Below are positions 56,301 through 64,000 of a stretch of DNA of 64,000 bases, piece after piece; position 1 is the stretch's first letter; each line of letters starts with the position of its first letter. A model generated the notes under the pieces. It saw only the letters and a program-made list of their open reading frames with translations. It was not told where the DNA came from and did not search any database. Source of the stretch: Luteimonas deserti (GTDB taxonomy: Bacteria > Pseudomonadota > Gammaproteobacteria > Xanthomonadales > Xanthomonadaceae); assembly GCF_013425765.1 (NCBI RefSeq), contig NZ_JACCJZ010000020.1:434001-498000 (forward strand), given 5' to 3'. The translations under genes and the position numbers were made by a program.

Positions 56301-57253
56301 CCGCCCGGCCCGGGCAGCAGAGCGAGTGCGCGCAGGCAGGCATGCCGATGCACGGGCCCCTGGGCCGGGCCCAGCGGCGGCTGACCGGGCAGGCGGAGGC
56401 GGTAGCGCACGAGGTCCCGCTCCGCTTCGTCGACCCAGCGCGCCAGCCGACGGATCCGGTCCTCGTAGTCCAGTCCGGCCGTGGCCTCCCAGTCGAGGCT
56501 GACTTCGGCGCCCTGCGGGCGTTCGAACTCGCGCACGATCAATGCATCGCGGCGGGCCGAGGGCTTCCACGCGATCGCCCGGCGCACATCGCCCTGACGC
56601 CAGTCGCGCAAGTGATGGAGGTCGTCGCCGGCGTTGTGCAGGCGGGCCTGGGCGCGGTCGCCCCCGTCCGTGGGCAGTGGTGGGCCCGCGACTTCCGGCG
56701 CCGGATACACCAGGACGGGCGCCTCCGGCCAGACCCACGACCACGCCCGGGCCAGGCCGAAGGGGCGCGAGGTGGAGAGCCGCAATCGCGGCAGCGCCTG
56801 CCAGCCGCGTCGCGCCGTGGCCAGGGCCAGGACGGCTTCGCCTCCGGCCGCATCGAGCGACAACGCGGCGGGCGCATCGGCGCCGTCGACCTGCAGCCCC
56901 AGGCGCGCGCGTCCCGGCGCGGCGCTGACATGCACGCGCAGCGCCATCGCCTGGCCGGCGGCGACGGGTTCACCGTGCACCGCGCGCACGTCGAGTCCGC
57001 TCAGCTGGAGCTGGGTCCAGAGCAGGCTGGCCAGCGCCGTGCCGGTGAGCAGCAGGCACAGCAGCAGCGCCGGGTTGTTGTTGTAGTTGAGTGCGCCGAT
57101 CGCCATCGTCGCCAGCAGGACGGTGAGAAAGGCGCCGAAGGCGGTCGGCAGGATGTAGATGCGCCTGCGGTCGAGACGGACCGGCAGCGCCTCGGGACGA
57201 CGCGGACGCGCCCAGGTTTCGAGACGGCGACGCAGGCCGGAGGATGGCGGCAT
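56297..57253 (-). CDS. DUF58 domain-containing protein
   Basis: A 318-residue protein with two N-terminal membrane helices (about residues 30-85) and a C-terminal DUF58 domain, recognised by DLHHLRDWRQGDVRRAIAWK near residue 210. DUF58 proteins accompany MoxR ATPases. It overlaps the transglutaminase start as ATGA and lies 14 bases after moxR. Confidence 0.9.
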   Translation of the reverse strand: MPPSSGLRRRLETWARPRRPEALPVRLDRRRIYILPTAFGAFLTVLLATMAIGALNYNNNPALLLCLLLTGTALASLLWTQLQLSGLDVRAVHGEPVAAGQAMALRVHVSAAPGRARLGLQVDGADAPAALSLDAAGGEAVLALATARRGWQALPRLRLSTSRPFGLARAWSWVWPEAPVLVYPAPEVAGPPLPTDGGDRAQARLHNAGDDLHHLRDWRQGDVRRAIAWKPSARRDALIVREFERPQGAEVSLDWEATAGLDYEDRIRRLARWVDEAERDLVRYRLRLPGQPPLGPAQGPVHRHACLRALALLPGPGG

Positions 57254-57267
57254 CGATCCGGCGCCTC

Positions 57268-58224
57268 TCAGTCGACCGGGATGGCCTGCAGGATCGCCAT
57301 CGCCAGCGCGTCGCCGGAGTCGGCTGCATCGGTGTCGGCGACCAGGCGGTGCGAGGCGATCAACGGAAACAGGCGCTGCACGTCGTCCGGCAAGGCATGG
57401 TCGCGGCCCTGCAGCAGCGCCAGTGCGCGGGACGCACGCAGCAGGGCCAGGCCAGCGCGCGGCGACAGGCCCACGCGGACGCCGGGCTGCTGCCGGCTGC
57501 GGGTCAGCAGCGCCTGGACGTAATCGACGAGGGCGGGGCTTGCGTGGATGCCGGCGACCGCGCGGCGCAACTGGGCCAGATCGTCGGCGCCGAGCAGCGG
57601 CAGCATGCCCGCGATCAGGCTGCGCCGGTCCTCGCCGGCGAGCAGCGCGCGCTCGGCGTCGCGGTCGGGGTAGCCGAGGTTGAGCCGCATCAGGAAGCGG
57701 TCGAGCTGTGAATCGGGCAGCGGATAGGTGCCGGACAGGTCCACCGGGTTCTGGGTCGCGATCACGAAGAACGGATCCGGCAGCGCGTGGGTCACGCCGT
57801 CGACCGTCACCTGGTGTTCGGCCATCGCCTCGAGCAGGGCACTCTGCGTGCGCGGTGGCGCGCGGTTGATCTCGTCGGCCAGCAGCACGTTGGTGAACAC
57901 CGGGCCGGCGTGGAACTCGAAGCGTCGCGCGGCGCCGTCGAACACCGACACGCCGACGACGTCGGACGGCAGCAGGTCGGACGTGAACTGCACGCGCTGG
58001 AACTCGAGTCCCACGGTGGCCGCGATCGCATGCGCCAGTGTGGTCTTGCCGAGGCCCGGCAGATCCTCGATGAGGATGTGCCCATCGGCGAGCAGTGCCA
58101 CGAAGCTCATCGTCACCGCGGTCTGCTTGCCGAGCACGATGCGGTTGACCTGCGCCTGCGCGGACGACAGGGCTTCACGGTGCCGGTCGGTTAGCATGAC
58201 GGGCGTCGTGGACGGATCGGACAT
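57268..58224 (-). CDS. MoxR family AAA+ ATPase
   Basis: A 318-residue ATPase and chaperone. Walker A is EDLPGLGKTTLAHA near residue 48, Walker B LLADEINRAPPRTQSALLEAM near residue 110, followed by QNPVDLSGTYPLP near residue 160. MoxR proteins help assemble or activate partner proteins, often through a von Willebrand factor domain protein; none is seen here, but DUF58 and TgpA follow in the same operon. The ATG at 58224 gives the usual short N terminus. Confidence 0.92.
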   Translation of the reverse strand: MSDPSTTPVMLTDRHREALSSAQAQVNRIVLGKQTAVTMSFVALLADGHILIEDLPGLGKTTLAHAIAATVGLEFQRVQFTSDLLPSDVVGVSVFDGAARRFEFHAGPVFTNVLLADEINRAPPRTQSALLEAMAEHQVTVDGVTHALPDPFFVIATQNPVDLSGTYPLPDSQLDRFLMRLNLGYPDRDAERALLAGEDRRSLIAGMLPLLGADDLAQLRRAVAGIHASPALVDYVQALLTRSRQQPGVRVGLSPRAGLALLRASRALALLQGRDHALPDDVQRLFPLIASHRLVADTDAADSGDALAMAILQAIPVD

Positions 58225-58273
58225 GCACTGTCTCCCTGCGGCGATACCCACGAGTGTAGCGAGGTCGGATTCA

Positions 58274-60121
58274 ATGCGGCGATTGGAAATGCGCACGGTG
58301 TTCGTCGTGCTGTGGGTGGCGACCGTCGCGCTGAAACTGGTCATCGCCTCGCGCCTGCCGCTGTTCGTCGACGAGGCCTTCTACTGGCAGGAAGGCCAGC
58401 ACCCGGCATGGGCGTATTCCGATCTCCCCGGGCTCACCGCGTGGTTGATCCGCCTGGGCACCGAGGTGTTCGGCAATACCCTGCTCGGCGTGCGGTTGCC
58501 CTTCATCGCCATTTCCGCACTCGTGCCGTGGTGGATCGTCTGGCTCACGCGCCGGGAGTTCGACGCGGCGCCCGCCTGGCTGTCCGGATGTCTGGCGCTG
58601 CTGCTGCCGTTGCTCGGCTCGCTCGGGGTCATGGCCCTGCCGGATGCGATCCTCGCCCTCGCCACCGTGCTGTGCCTCGATGCAGGCGTGCGGCTGATGC
58701 GCGGCGTCACCCATGGCAGCGCGCTGCTGCTGGCATTGGGGCTGGCGCTCGGCGCGTTGAGCCACTACCGCTTCGTGGCCGTGATCGGCGTGGGTCTGCT
58801 GGCGCTGCTGTGTCTGCCCAGGGGACGCGAGGCGCTGCGCGATCCCCGCACCTGGATCGCCATCGCCGCGGGCGCGGCCGCCTGGGCGCCGCTGCTGGCA
58901 TGGAACGTCGACAACGCCGAGGCCGGCCTGCGGTTCCAGATGGTCGACCGGCATCCCTGGGCGCTGCATGCCGAAGGCTGGCGCTTCGTGGTCATCCAGG
59001 CCGCCGTGGTGACGCCGTTGCTGTTCGCCGCGCTGCTGCTCGCGGCCTGGCGCGTGCGTCGCCTGCCCGACGATGCCGCGCGGTTCCTGGCCCTCAGCGG
59101 CACGCTGCTGGTGGCCGGCTTCTTCGCGCTGGGCTTCGTCGCCGATACCGAGCGCGTCAGCTTCCACTGGCCCTTGCCCGGCTATCTGGCGCTTCTGCCG
59201 CTGGCGGGGTTCGCCCTGTCGGGCTGGCCGCGCTGGCTGCGCGCGTTGACCTGGGCATCGCTGCTGCTCGGCTTCGTCGCGGTCAACGCGTATTACGTCG
59301 CCGTGTCGTCACCGCAGGTGCGCGAGCGCGCTGCGGCCTCGAAGTGGTATCCATCCAACTTCGCCGGCTGGGACGAACTGGCGGCTGCCGTACGCGAGGA
59401 GCTGGCTGCGATGCCGGCCGACACGGTGCTGGTGGCGGACAACTTCAAGATCGGCGCAGAACTCGGCTTCGCCCTCCAGGATCCGCGCATCGTGGTGCTC
59501 GATCATCCGCTCAACCGGCATCACGGCCGCGCGCCCCAGCTCGGCCTCTGGCACCTGCAGCTCGACGGTCGCGAAGACCTGCAGGGGCGCCCGGCGCTGG
59601 TGGTGATCGGCGCGGGCGACGTCAAGTTCAGCGCCTTGCTCGACCGTTATCAGACGGTATGCGCACGCCTCGGCAGCCTGCCGGTCTCGCGGGTGGTCAA
59701 CGCCGACCGCGGCGCGCAGCGGTTCGTGCTGTCGCGCATCGAGGCGGGGGCACCGGTCACCGGTTGCGTGACGCCGGCAGTGGCGCATGTCGATGTCCCC
59801 GTGCCCGGGGCCCGCGTCGCCGGGCAGTTCGACGTGCACGGGTGGGTGGTGAAGGACGTGAGCGGCGTGGCGGCGGTGACGGTCACGCTCGACGGCGAGG
59901 CGGCCGCCGAGGCGCACTACGGGGTGCCGAACAAGTGGGTCGGTTCCTTTCTGCAGGACCGCGCGCGCGATCCCGGGCTGCCCGCCGTCGGATTCCATGC
60001 CGTGGTCGATGTCGCCAGCCGCCCGCCGGGGCTCTACTGGCTGGGACTGCGGATCACCGGTCGCGATGGTTCGGTGGAAACCTGGGCCGAGCAGCCGCTG
60101 CGCATCGTGGCCCCGGACTGA
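58274..60121 (+). CDS. GT39/ArnT-like membrane glycosyltransferase with C-terminal Ig-like extension
   Basis: A 615-residue protein. The first 340 residues carry ten or more membrane helices with the GT39 signature DEAFYWQ near residue 35 and SHYRFV near residue 165; these polyprenyl-sugar transferases modify LPS or other glycans in the periplasm. The final 110 residues form a soluble beta-rich domain (DVHGWVVKDVSGVAAVTVTLDG) not found in core ArnT. Two ATGs (58274 and 58289) are possible. Divergent from moxR across 49 bases. Confidence 0.85.
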   Translation: MRRLEMRTVFVVLWVATVALKLVIASRLPLFVDEAFYWQEGQHPAWAYSDLPGLTAWLIRLGTEVFGNTLLGVRLPFIAISALVPWWIVWLTRREFDAAPAWLSGCLALLLPLLGSLGVMALPDAILALATVLCLDAGVRLMRGVTHGSALLLALGLALGALSHYRFVAVIGVGLLALLCLPRGREALRDPRTWIAIAAGAAAWAPLLAWNVDNAEAGLRFQMVDRHPWALHAEGWRFVVIQAAVVTPLLFAALLLAAWRVRRLPDDAARFLALSGTLLVAGFFALGFVADTERVSFHWPLPGYLALLPLAGFALSGWPRWLRALTWASLLLGFVAVNAYYVAVSSPQVRERAAASKWYPSNFAGWDELAAAVREELAAMPADTVLVADNFKIGAELGFALQDPRIVVLDHPLNRHHGRAPQLGLWHLQLDGREDLQGRPALVVIGAGDVKFSALLDRYQTVCARLGSLPVSRVVNADRGAQRFVLSRIEAGAPVTGCVTPAVAHVDVPVPGARVAGQFDVHGWVVKDVSGVAAVTVTLDGEAAAEAHYGVPNKWVGSFLQDRARDPGLPAVGFHAVVDVASRPPGLYWLGLRITGRDGSVETWAEQPLRIVAPD

Positions 60122-60124
60122 GCC

Positions 60125-60709
60125 TCAGGGCAGCACGAAGCCTGCCTGGCGGAGCAGGCGCGCGGTCGCGATCAGCGGCAGACCGACCAGTGCGGTCGGG
60201 TCGTCGGTGTGGATGGCATCGAACAGCACGATGCCCAGGGCCTCGCACTTGAAGCTGCCGGCGCAGTCGAACGGCGTCTCGGCGTCGACGTACCGGACGA
60301 TCTCGGCGGGGTCCAGCGCACGCAGTCGTACCTCGGTGAGGTCGTCGGCCTGCAGCGTGGGGTGGCCGGCGCAGGCCACGGCGATCGCGGTGTGGAAGCG
60401 CACGCGGCACCCCGACATCGCCGTGAGCTGTCCGATCGCGCCGTCGCGGTGCCCCGGTTTGCCGAGCACCCGGTCGTCGAGCGCGGCCACCTGATCGGAG
60501 CCGATGACCCAATGTCCGGGCAGACGGCGGGCCACGGCTTCGGCCTTGGCCGCGGCCAGCCGGCGCGCCAGCGCGTCGGGACGCTCCCCGTCCAGCGGCT
60601 GCTCGTCGACCTCGGGTCGTTCGCAGGTGAACGGCAGGCGCAGGCGTTCCAGCAGTTCGCGCCGGTAAGGTGACGTGGATCCGAGCACCAGGGGGGCGGG
60701 CACGGTCAC
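60125..60709 (-). CDS. Maf family nucleotide pyrophosphatase
   Basis: A 194-residue house-cleaning nucleotidase. SxxR-type motif STSPYRRELL and the catalytic region WVIGSDQVA near residue 70 match Maf/YceF enzymes, which hydrolyse non-canonical nucleoside triphosphates. The GTG at 60709 overlaps the upstream stop as GTGA. Placement next to yceD-rpmF agrees with yceF neighbourhoods in other gammaproteobacteria. Confidence 0.9.
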   Translation of the reverse strand: MTVPAPLVLGSTSPYRRELLERLRLPFTCERPEVDEQPLDGERPDALARRLAAAKAEAVARRLPGHWVIGSDQVAALDDRVLGKPGHRDGAIGQLTAMSGCRVRFHTAIAVACAGHPTLQADDLTEVRLRALDPAEIVRYVDAETPFDCAGSFKCEALGIVLFDAIHTDDPTALVGLPLIATARLLRQAGFVLP

Positions 60710-61071
60710 AGGCCGGCCGCCGCGCGGGCCTGTTCGAGCTGCGCGAGCTGGAGATCGACCCGTGCCTGGGCTGCGGCGATCGATGCCCGCATCCCGTCCA
60801 GCGCCCGGGCGCTCGCTCCGGCGCCGTGCTCCTGCAGCCACAGACGCTGGCGCAGCATCTCCTGTAGGGCGTCCCGCACCGGATCGCCGTCGCCGCCGGC
60901 GAGGCCGTCGAACTGCGCGCGGACCACGCGCAGTCGCGCCTCGAAAGCGTCCGCGGCGTCGAGCAGACGTGCATAGGCCTCGTTACGGCGACGGATGCGA
61001 TACCAGTGCCACAGGCCTACAATGACGGCCGACACGAGGCCGGCGAGCAGCAGGGTCTGGATCGACGACAC
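60706..61071 (-). CDS. Membrane-anchored coiled-coil hypothetical protein
   Basis: A 121-residue protein with one N-terminal helix (SIQTLLLAGLVSAVIVGLWHW) followed by a highly helical, Arg/Ala/Gln-rich region compatible with a coiled coil. No family was recognised. It is coupled to maf, and divergent from yceD. Confidence 0.7.
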   Translation of the reverse strand: MSSIQTLLLAGLVSAVIVGLWHWYRIRRRNEAYARLLDAADAFEARLRVVRAQFDGLAGGDGDPVRDALQEMLRQRLWLQEHGAGASARALDGMRASIAAAQARVDLQLAQLEQARAAAGL

Positions 61072-61205
61072 GGGGCAGGTCCGTCCGGGCGGCCCGGCAG
61101 TCTGCCCGCCCCGCGCGGGCGGGGCAAACCGGCGGCCCGGGCGCGTCGGACGCGGACGCTGCCACGTTGACAGCCGGTCGCGGCATCTTTAACATTCAGC
61201 GGCTT

Positions 61206-61724
61206 ATGTCCGCCCAAATGCCCGAGATCGTCGACGCTTGGCGCATGGTCGCGACCAGCAGCCGCCTGGAAGGGCGGTTGTCGCTGTCCTCGATGCCACG
61301 TCTGTCCGATGTCCTCGCCGATACCGATGGCGGCGATGTCGTCTGCTCGATCGAGTTCGGCCACGATGCACTGAAGACGGCGTTCGCCGAGGTGCGTATC
61401 GAGGCCGGGCTTCCGCTGGTGTGCCAGCGGTCGCTGCAGCGGTTCGTGCTTCCGGTGCAGCTGGTGCAGCGCCTGGGCCTGATCCGCGACGAGGCCGACG
61501 AGGCCGGGCTGCTCCCCGACTACGAGGCGCTGCTGGTGCCCGGGGACGGGATGCTGGCACCGGCCACGATGGTCGAGGACGAACTGATCCTTGCGGTGCC
61601 GGTGATTCCGGTGGCGCCCGGGTCCGAGTCGGTCGAACGCGACTGGCCGGTCTCGGCAGAGGAAGAATCACGCGCCAACCCGTTCGCGGCGTTGGCGGGT
61701 TTGAAGAACGATCGAAACAACTAG
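61206..61724 (+). CDS. yceD: YceD family protein (DUF177)
   Basis: A 172-residue protein that in gammaproteobacteria precedes rpmF; in Escherichia coli it is linked to 23S rRNA accumulation. It shows the conserved LVCQRSLQRFVLPV region, where Cys and Arg are typical, and DEADEAGLLPDYEALLV. The ATG at 61206 lies just after TTTAACATTCAGCGGCTT, with a possible promoter at TAACAT. rpmF begins 18 bases later. Confidence 0.9.
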   Translation: MSAQMPEIVDAWRMVATSSRLEGRLSLSSMPRLSDVLADTDGGDVVCSIEFGHDALKTAFAEVRIEAGLPLVCQRSLQRFVLPVQLVQRLGLIRDEADEAGLLPDYEALLVPGDGMLAPATMVEDELILAVPVIPVAPGSESVERDWPVSAEEESRANPFAALAGLKNDRNN

Positions 61725-61742
61725 ACCTGTTGGAGCAACCCC

Positions 61743-61937
61743 ATGGCTGTGCAGAAATCCCGCGTCACCCCGTCCCGCCGCGGCATGCGCCGCGCCCACG
61801 ACAAGCTCAGCGCCAAGCTGCTGTCGACCGATCCGACCTCGGGCGAGACGCACATCCGTCACCACGTCACGGCGGACGGTTACTACCGCGGCAAGCAGGT
61901 GATCCAGCCCAAGACCCGGATCGTCGAAGAAGACTGA
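61743..61937 (+). CDS. rpmF: 50S ribosomal protein bL32
   Basis: A 64-residue ribosomal protein starting [20 protein letters not shown] and including the conserved [15 protein letters not shown]. This form lacks the four-Cys zinc ribbon, as is usual in gammaproteobacteria. TTGGAGCAA upstream is the ribosome-binding site. Confidence 0.97.
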   Translation: MAVQKSRVTPSRRGMRRAHDKLSAKLLSTDPTSGETHIRHHVTADGYYRGKQVIQPKTRIVEED

Positions 61938-62079
61938 TCCAGCGTCCGGCTCCGCCGCGCAACGCGGTGGAGCCCCGATCAACCGGGCGGCGCGCCCGTC
62001 GCGGTGACGCCCCCATGCCGATCCGTCGGCACGGTCGTCGTCCTCCCAGCATCCGTACCCGGCGAGGGCAGCCTCCACG

Positions 62080-63063
62080 ATGACCAGCGACCGCATCTAT
62101 TCCCGCATTGCAGGCACCGGCAGCTATCTGCCCGAAAAGGTGCTGACCAACGACGACCTGTCGAAGATCGTCGACACCAATGACGAATGGATCGCGGCGC
62201 GCACCGGCATCCGCGAGCGGCACATCGCCGCCGAGGGCGAGACCACGAGCGACCTGGCGTTCCATGCCGCGACCCGCGCCATGGAAGCGGCAGGCGTCGT
62301 CGCGTCCGAGATCGATCTGATCATCGTCGGCACCACCACGCCGGACATCATCTTTCCGTCGACCGCCTGTCTGCTGCAGGCCCGTCTCGGCGCCAACGGC
62401 TGCGGCGCGTTCGACGTCAACGCCGCCTGTTCGGGCTTCCTGTTCGCGTTGTCGGTCGCCGACAAGTTCATCAAGTCGGGCGATGCGAAGACCGTGCTCG
62501 TGGTCGGCGCGGAAACCCTGACCCGCATGGTCGACTGGACCGAACGCACCACCTGCGTGCTGTTCGGCGACGGCGCCGGCGCGGTCGTGCTCAAGGCGGA
62601 TGCCGAGACCGGCATCCTCAGCACCCATCTCCACGCCGACGGCGCGAAGAAGGAGCTGCTGTGGAATCCGGTGGGCGTGTCGGTCGGCTTCAAGGAAGGC
62701 GAGAAGAACGCCGGCGTGCGCATCAACATGGCCGGCAGCGACGTCTTCAAGTACGCGGTCAAGGCGCTCGATTCGGTCGTCGAGGAAACGTTGACGGCCA
62801 ACGGCCTGGATCGCCACGACATCGACTGGCTGATTCCGCACCAGGCCAACCTGCGCATCATCGAAGCCACGGCCAAGCGGCTGGACATGCCGATGGACCG
62901 TGTCGTGGTGACCGTCGACAAGCACGGCAACACCTCGTCGGGTTCGGTGCCACTGGCCCTCGACGAGGCGGTGCGTTCGGGCCGCGTGCAGCGTGGCCAG
63001 CTGGTGCTGCTGGAGGCGTTCGGCGGTGGGTTCACCTGGGGCTCGGCGCTGCTGCGTTACTGA
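62080..63063 (+). CDS. fabH: Beta-ketoacyl-ACP synthase III
   Basis: A 327-residue condensing enzyme that starts fatty acid synthesis from acetyl-CoA and malonyl-ACP. The catalytic Cys is in [11 protein letters not shown] near residue 113, His in PHQANLRI near residue 255 and Asn in [10 protein letters not shown] near residue 285. In many bacteria plsX stands between rpmF and fabH; here the 142-base gap excludes it. Confidence 0.96.
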   Translation: MTSDRIYSRIAGTGSYLPEKVLTNDDLSKIVDTNDEWIAARTGIRERHIAAEGETTSDLAFHAATRAMEAAGVVASEIDLIIVGTTTPDIIFPSTACLLQARLGANGCGAFDVNAACSGFLFALSVADKFIKSGDAKTVLVVGAETLTRMVDWTERTTCVLFGDGAGAVVLKADAETGILSTHLHADGAKKELLWNPVGVSVGFKEGEKNAGVRINMAGSDVFKYAVKALDSVVEETLTANGLDRHDIDWLIPHQANLRIIEATAKRLDMPMDRVVVTVDKHGNTSSGSVPLALDEAVRSGRVQRGQLVLLEAFGGGFTWGSALLRY

Positions 63064-63118
63064 GTTCCGGCATCCGCATGCGCACTGTGCATGCGGACCC
63101 CGCGGCAGGAGAACCTCG

Positions 63119-63910
63119 ATGGGTGTCGAATCGATCACCGTGTCCGGGCGCGAGGCGTGGCTGAAGGCCTATGTGGACGGCGACAGCCGCCGCTTCAGCC
63201 TCGGTCTGCTCGACGCGATCGCACGTGGACTCGACATCGACGCGCTGCGTCCGCCGCCGCATCCCGGCGGCAGTGCCGCGAGACGCATCGAGGCCCGGCG
63301 CATCGCCGAGCTGGCCGCGGCCGGCGTGCACGTGCCACGCGTGCTCGGCGAGGGCGAGACGACGCTGCTGCTGAGTGATCTCGGCCCGACGCTCGCCGCG
63401 CGCCTGCGTGATGCCGACGGCGACGCGGCGCATATCGACGCGCTGGTCGCGCGCGCCATCGAGGCGATCGCCGATGCGCACAGGCGCGGCACGTACTTCG
63501 GGCAGCTCGTCCCGCGCAACATCACCATCGATGATGCCGGCCGCGTCGGCTTCATCGATTTCGAGGAAGACCCGCTCGACGTCATGTCGCTGCCGCAGGC
63601 GCAGGCGCGCGACTGGCTGCTCTTCGCCTTCGGCGCAGCGAAGTACTACGACGGCCGCACCGGCGTGCTGGCGGACATGCTGGCGCCGGCCTTGCAGCGC
63701 CAACCCGAGGTGGCGGCCCATGCCGGCCGGGTGGGGCAGCTGCAGGGCTTGGCGCGTCAACTGCGCCGGCTGGGACGTTCGGCGCGACACGTGGCGCACT
63801 CGATCCTGGTGGTGCGTGCGGCGACCGTCCTGCCGGTGGCATTGATCGTCGCCGTCGTCTGGGACCTGGTCGAGGACGGCGAACTCGAGTTGCTGCAGCT
63901 GCTGTTCTGA
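63119..63910 (+). CDS. Kinase-fold membrane protein, probable pseudokinase
   Basis: A 263-residue protein with a small protein-kinase-like fold (LPS-kinase/BUD32 style) and one C-terminal helix (residues about 235-255, TVLPVALIVAVVWDLV). The metal-binding loop GFIDFEEDP near residue 158 is kept, but the catalytic loop reads TYFGQLVPRNITID where active relatives have HGDL-P-N: the catalytic Asp is Gln and the His is lost. It sits between fabH and what may be fabD, separated from fabH by 55 bases with a CAGGAGAA ribosome-binding site. Function unknown. Confidence 0.72.
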   Translation: MGVESITVSGREAWLKAYVDGDSRRFSLGLLDAIARGLDIDALRPPPHPGGSAARRIEARRIAELAAAGVHVPRVLGEGETTLLLSDLGPTLAARLRDADGDAAHIDALVARAIEAIADAHRRGTYFGQLVPRNITIDDAGRVGFIDFEEDPLDVMSLPQAQARDWLLFAFGAAKYYDGRTGVLADMLAPALQRQPEVAAHAGRVGQLQGLARQLRRLGRSARHVAHSILVVRAATVLPVALIVAVVWDLVEDGELELLQLLF

Positions 63911-63991
63911 TCCGATGCAATACGCACCGGTACAGACAATGTCGTGCACACGCCCGTATCATCGCCCCCGTTTCAACGGCTGGAAGACCGC

Positions 63992-64000
63992 GTGACCGCA
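63992..64000 (+). CDS. Possible start of the next gene (perhaps fabD), truncated by the window
   Basis: GTG at 63992 follows GGAAG by seven bases, and only three codons (Val-Thr-Ala) are visible. The expected next gene after fabH in this group is fabD, but nothing in nine bases can prove it. Confidence 0.25.

Noticed and set aside
1..64000. CRISPR arrays, insertion sequences, prophage or defence genes
   Set aside because: No regularly spaced repeats, transposase, integrase, phage structural or restriction genes were recognised in any frame.

Overview
This 64 kb window is a chromosomal segment of a high-GC Gammaproteobacterium, most likely of the Lysobacterales (Xanthomonadaceae; Luteimonas- or Lysobacter-like). 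The assignment rests on roughly 70% GC, a lipid A/KDO pathway that includes a KDO kinase (kdkA), the gene orders comEC-exbB-exbD-msbA-lpxK-kdsB, 4.5S RNA-dnaX-ybaB-recR and yceD-rpmF-fabH without plsX, and many genes joined by ATGA, GTGA or TTGA start/stop overlaps. No species was identified by search.

Layout. 0-6.5 kb: MOSC protein, small alpha/beta hydrolase, 23S rRNA methyltransferase RlmKL, two pirins and a DNA glycosylase. 6.6-18.2 kb: one long forward run from DNA uptake (comEC) and a TolQ/TolR-type pair to lipid A export (msbA), lpxK, kdsB, a low-molecular-weight tyrosine phosphatase, a thioredoxin-fold/NHL protein, uvrC and pgsA. A near-consensus promoter overlapping the pgsA stop then drives the Gly-Cys-Gly-Leu tRNA cluster. 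18.8-25.3 kb: diguanylate cyclase, GltS-like protein, ArsC-like reductase, DAACS transporter, L,D-transpeptidase-like lipoprotein and an acetyltransferase. 25.3-32.6 kb is loosely packed: about 3 kb without convincing genes surrounds an NlpC/P60 peptidase, two identical tRNA-Asp genes, tRNA-Val, HU and PpiD, with a decayed 130-nt tandem duplication after ppiD. 32.6-37.2 kb: lytic transglycosylase, gloB, methyltransferase, rnhA, dnaQ and a PP2C phosphatase. 37.4-41.7 kb is a signalling island: an HWE sensor kinase with its receiver, facing an atypical NtrC-like regulator coupled to a 68-residue protein that resembles an isolated histidine-kinase dimerisation hairpin. 42-49.4 kb: glycosyltransferase and KDO kinase, then a tight metallo-hydrolase-moaA-moaC-moaD-moaE-YncE-lipoprotein operon. 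49.4-53.6 kb: 4.5S RNA, a 40-residue peptide gene, tRNA-Ser, dnaX, ybaB, recR and a HIT protein. 53.8-58.2 kb: MoxR-DUF58-TgpA-Slp operon. 58.3-64 kb: GT39 glycosyltransferase, Maf, then yceD-rpmF-fabH, a pseudokinase-like membrane protein and possibly the first codons of fabD.

Most of the window is housekeeping. No insertion sequence, prophage, CRISPR array or recognisable defence system is visible. The strongest candidates for something undescribed are the atypical NtrC-like regulator with its hairpin partner, the 40-residue Gln/Gly-rich gene after the 4.5S RNA, the pseudokinase-like gene in the fatty-acid cluster, the thioredoxin-fold/NHL protein without a CXXC, and the decayed tandem duplication of the ppiD tail and terminator.
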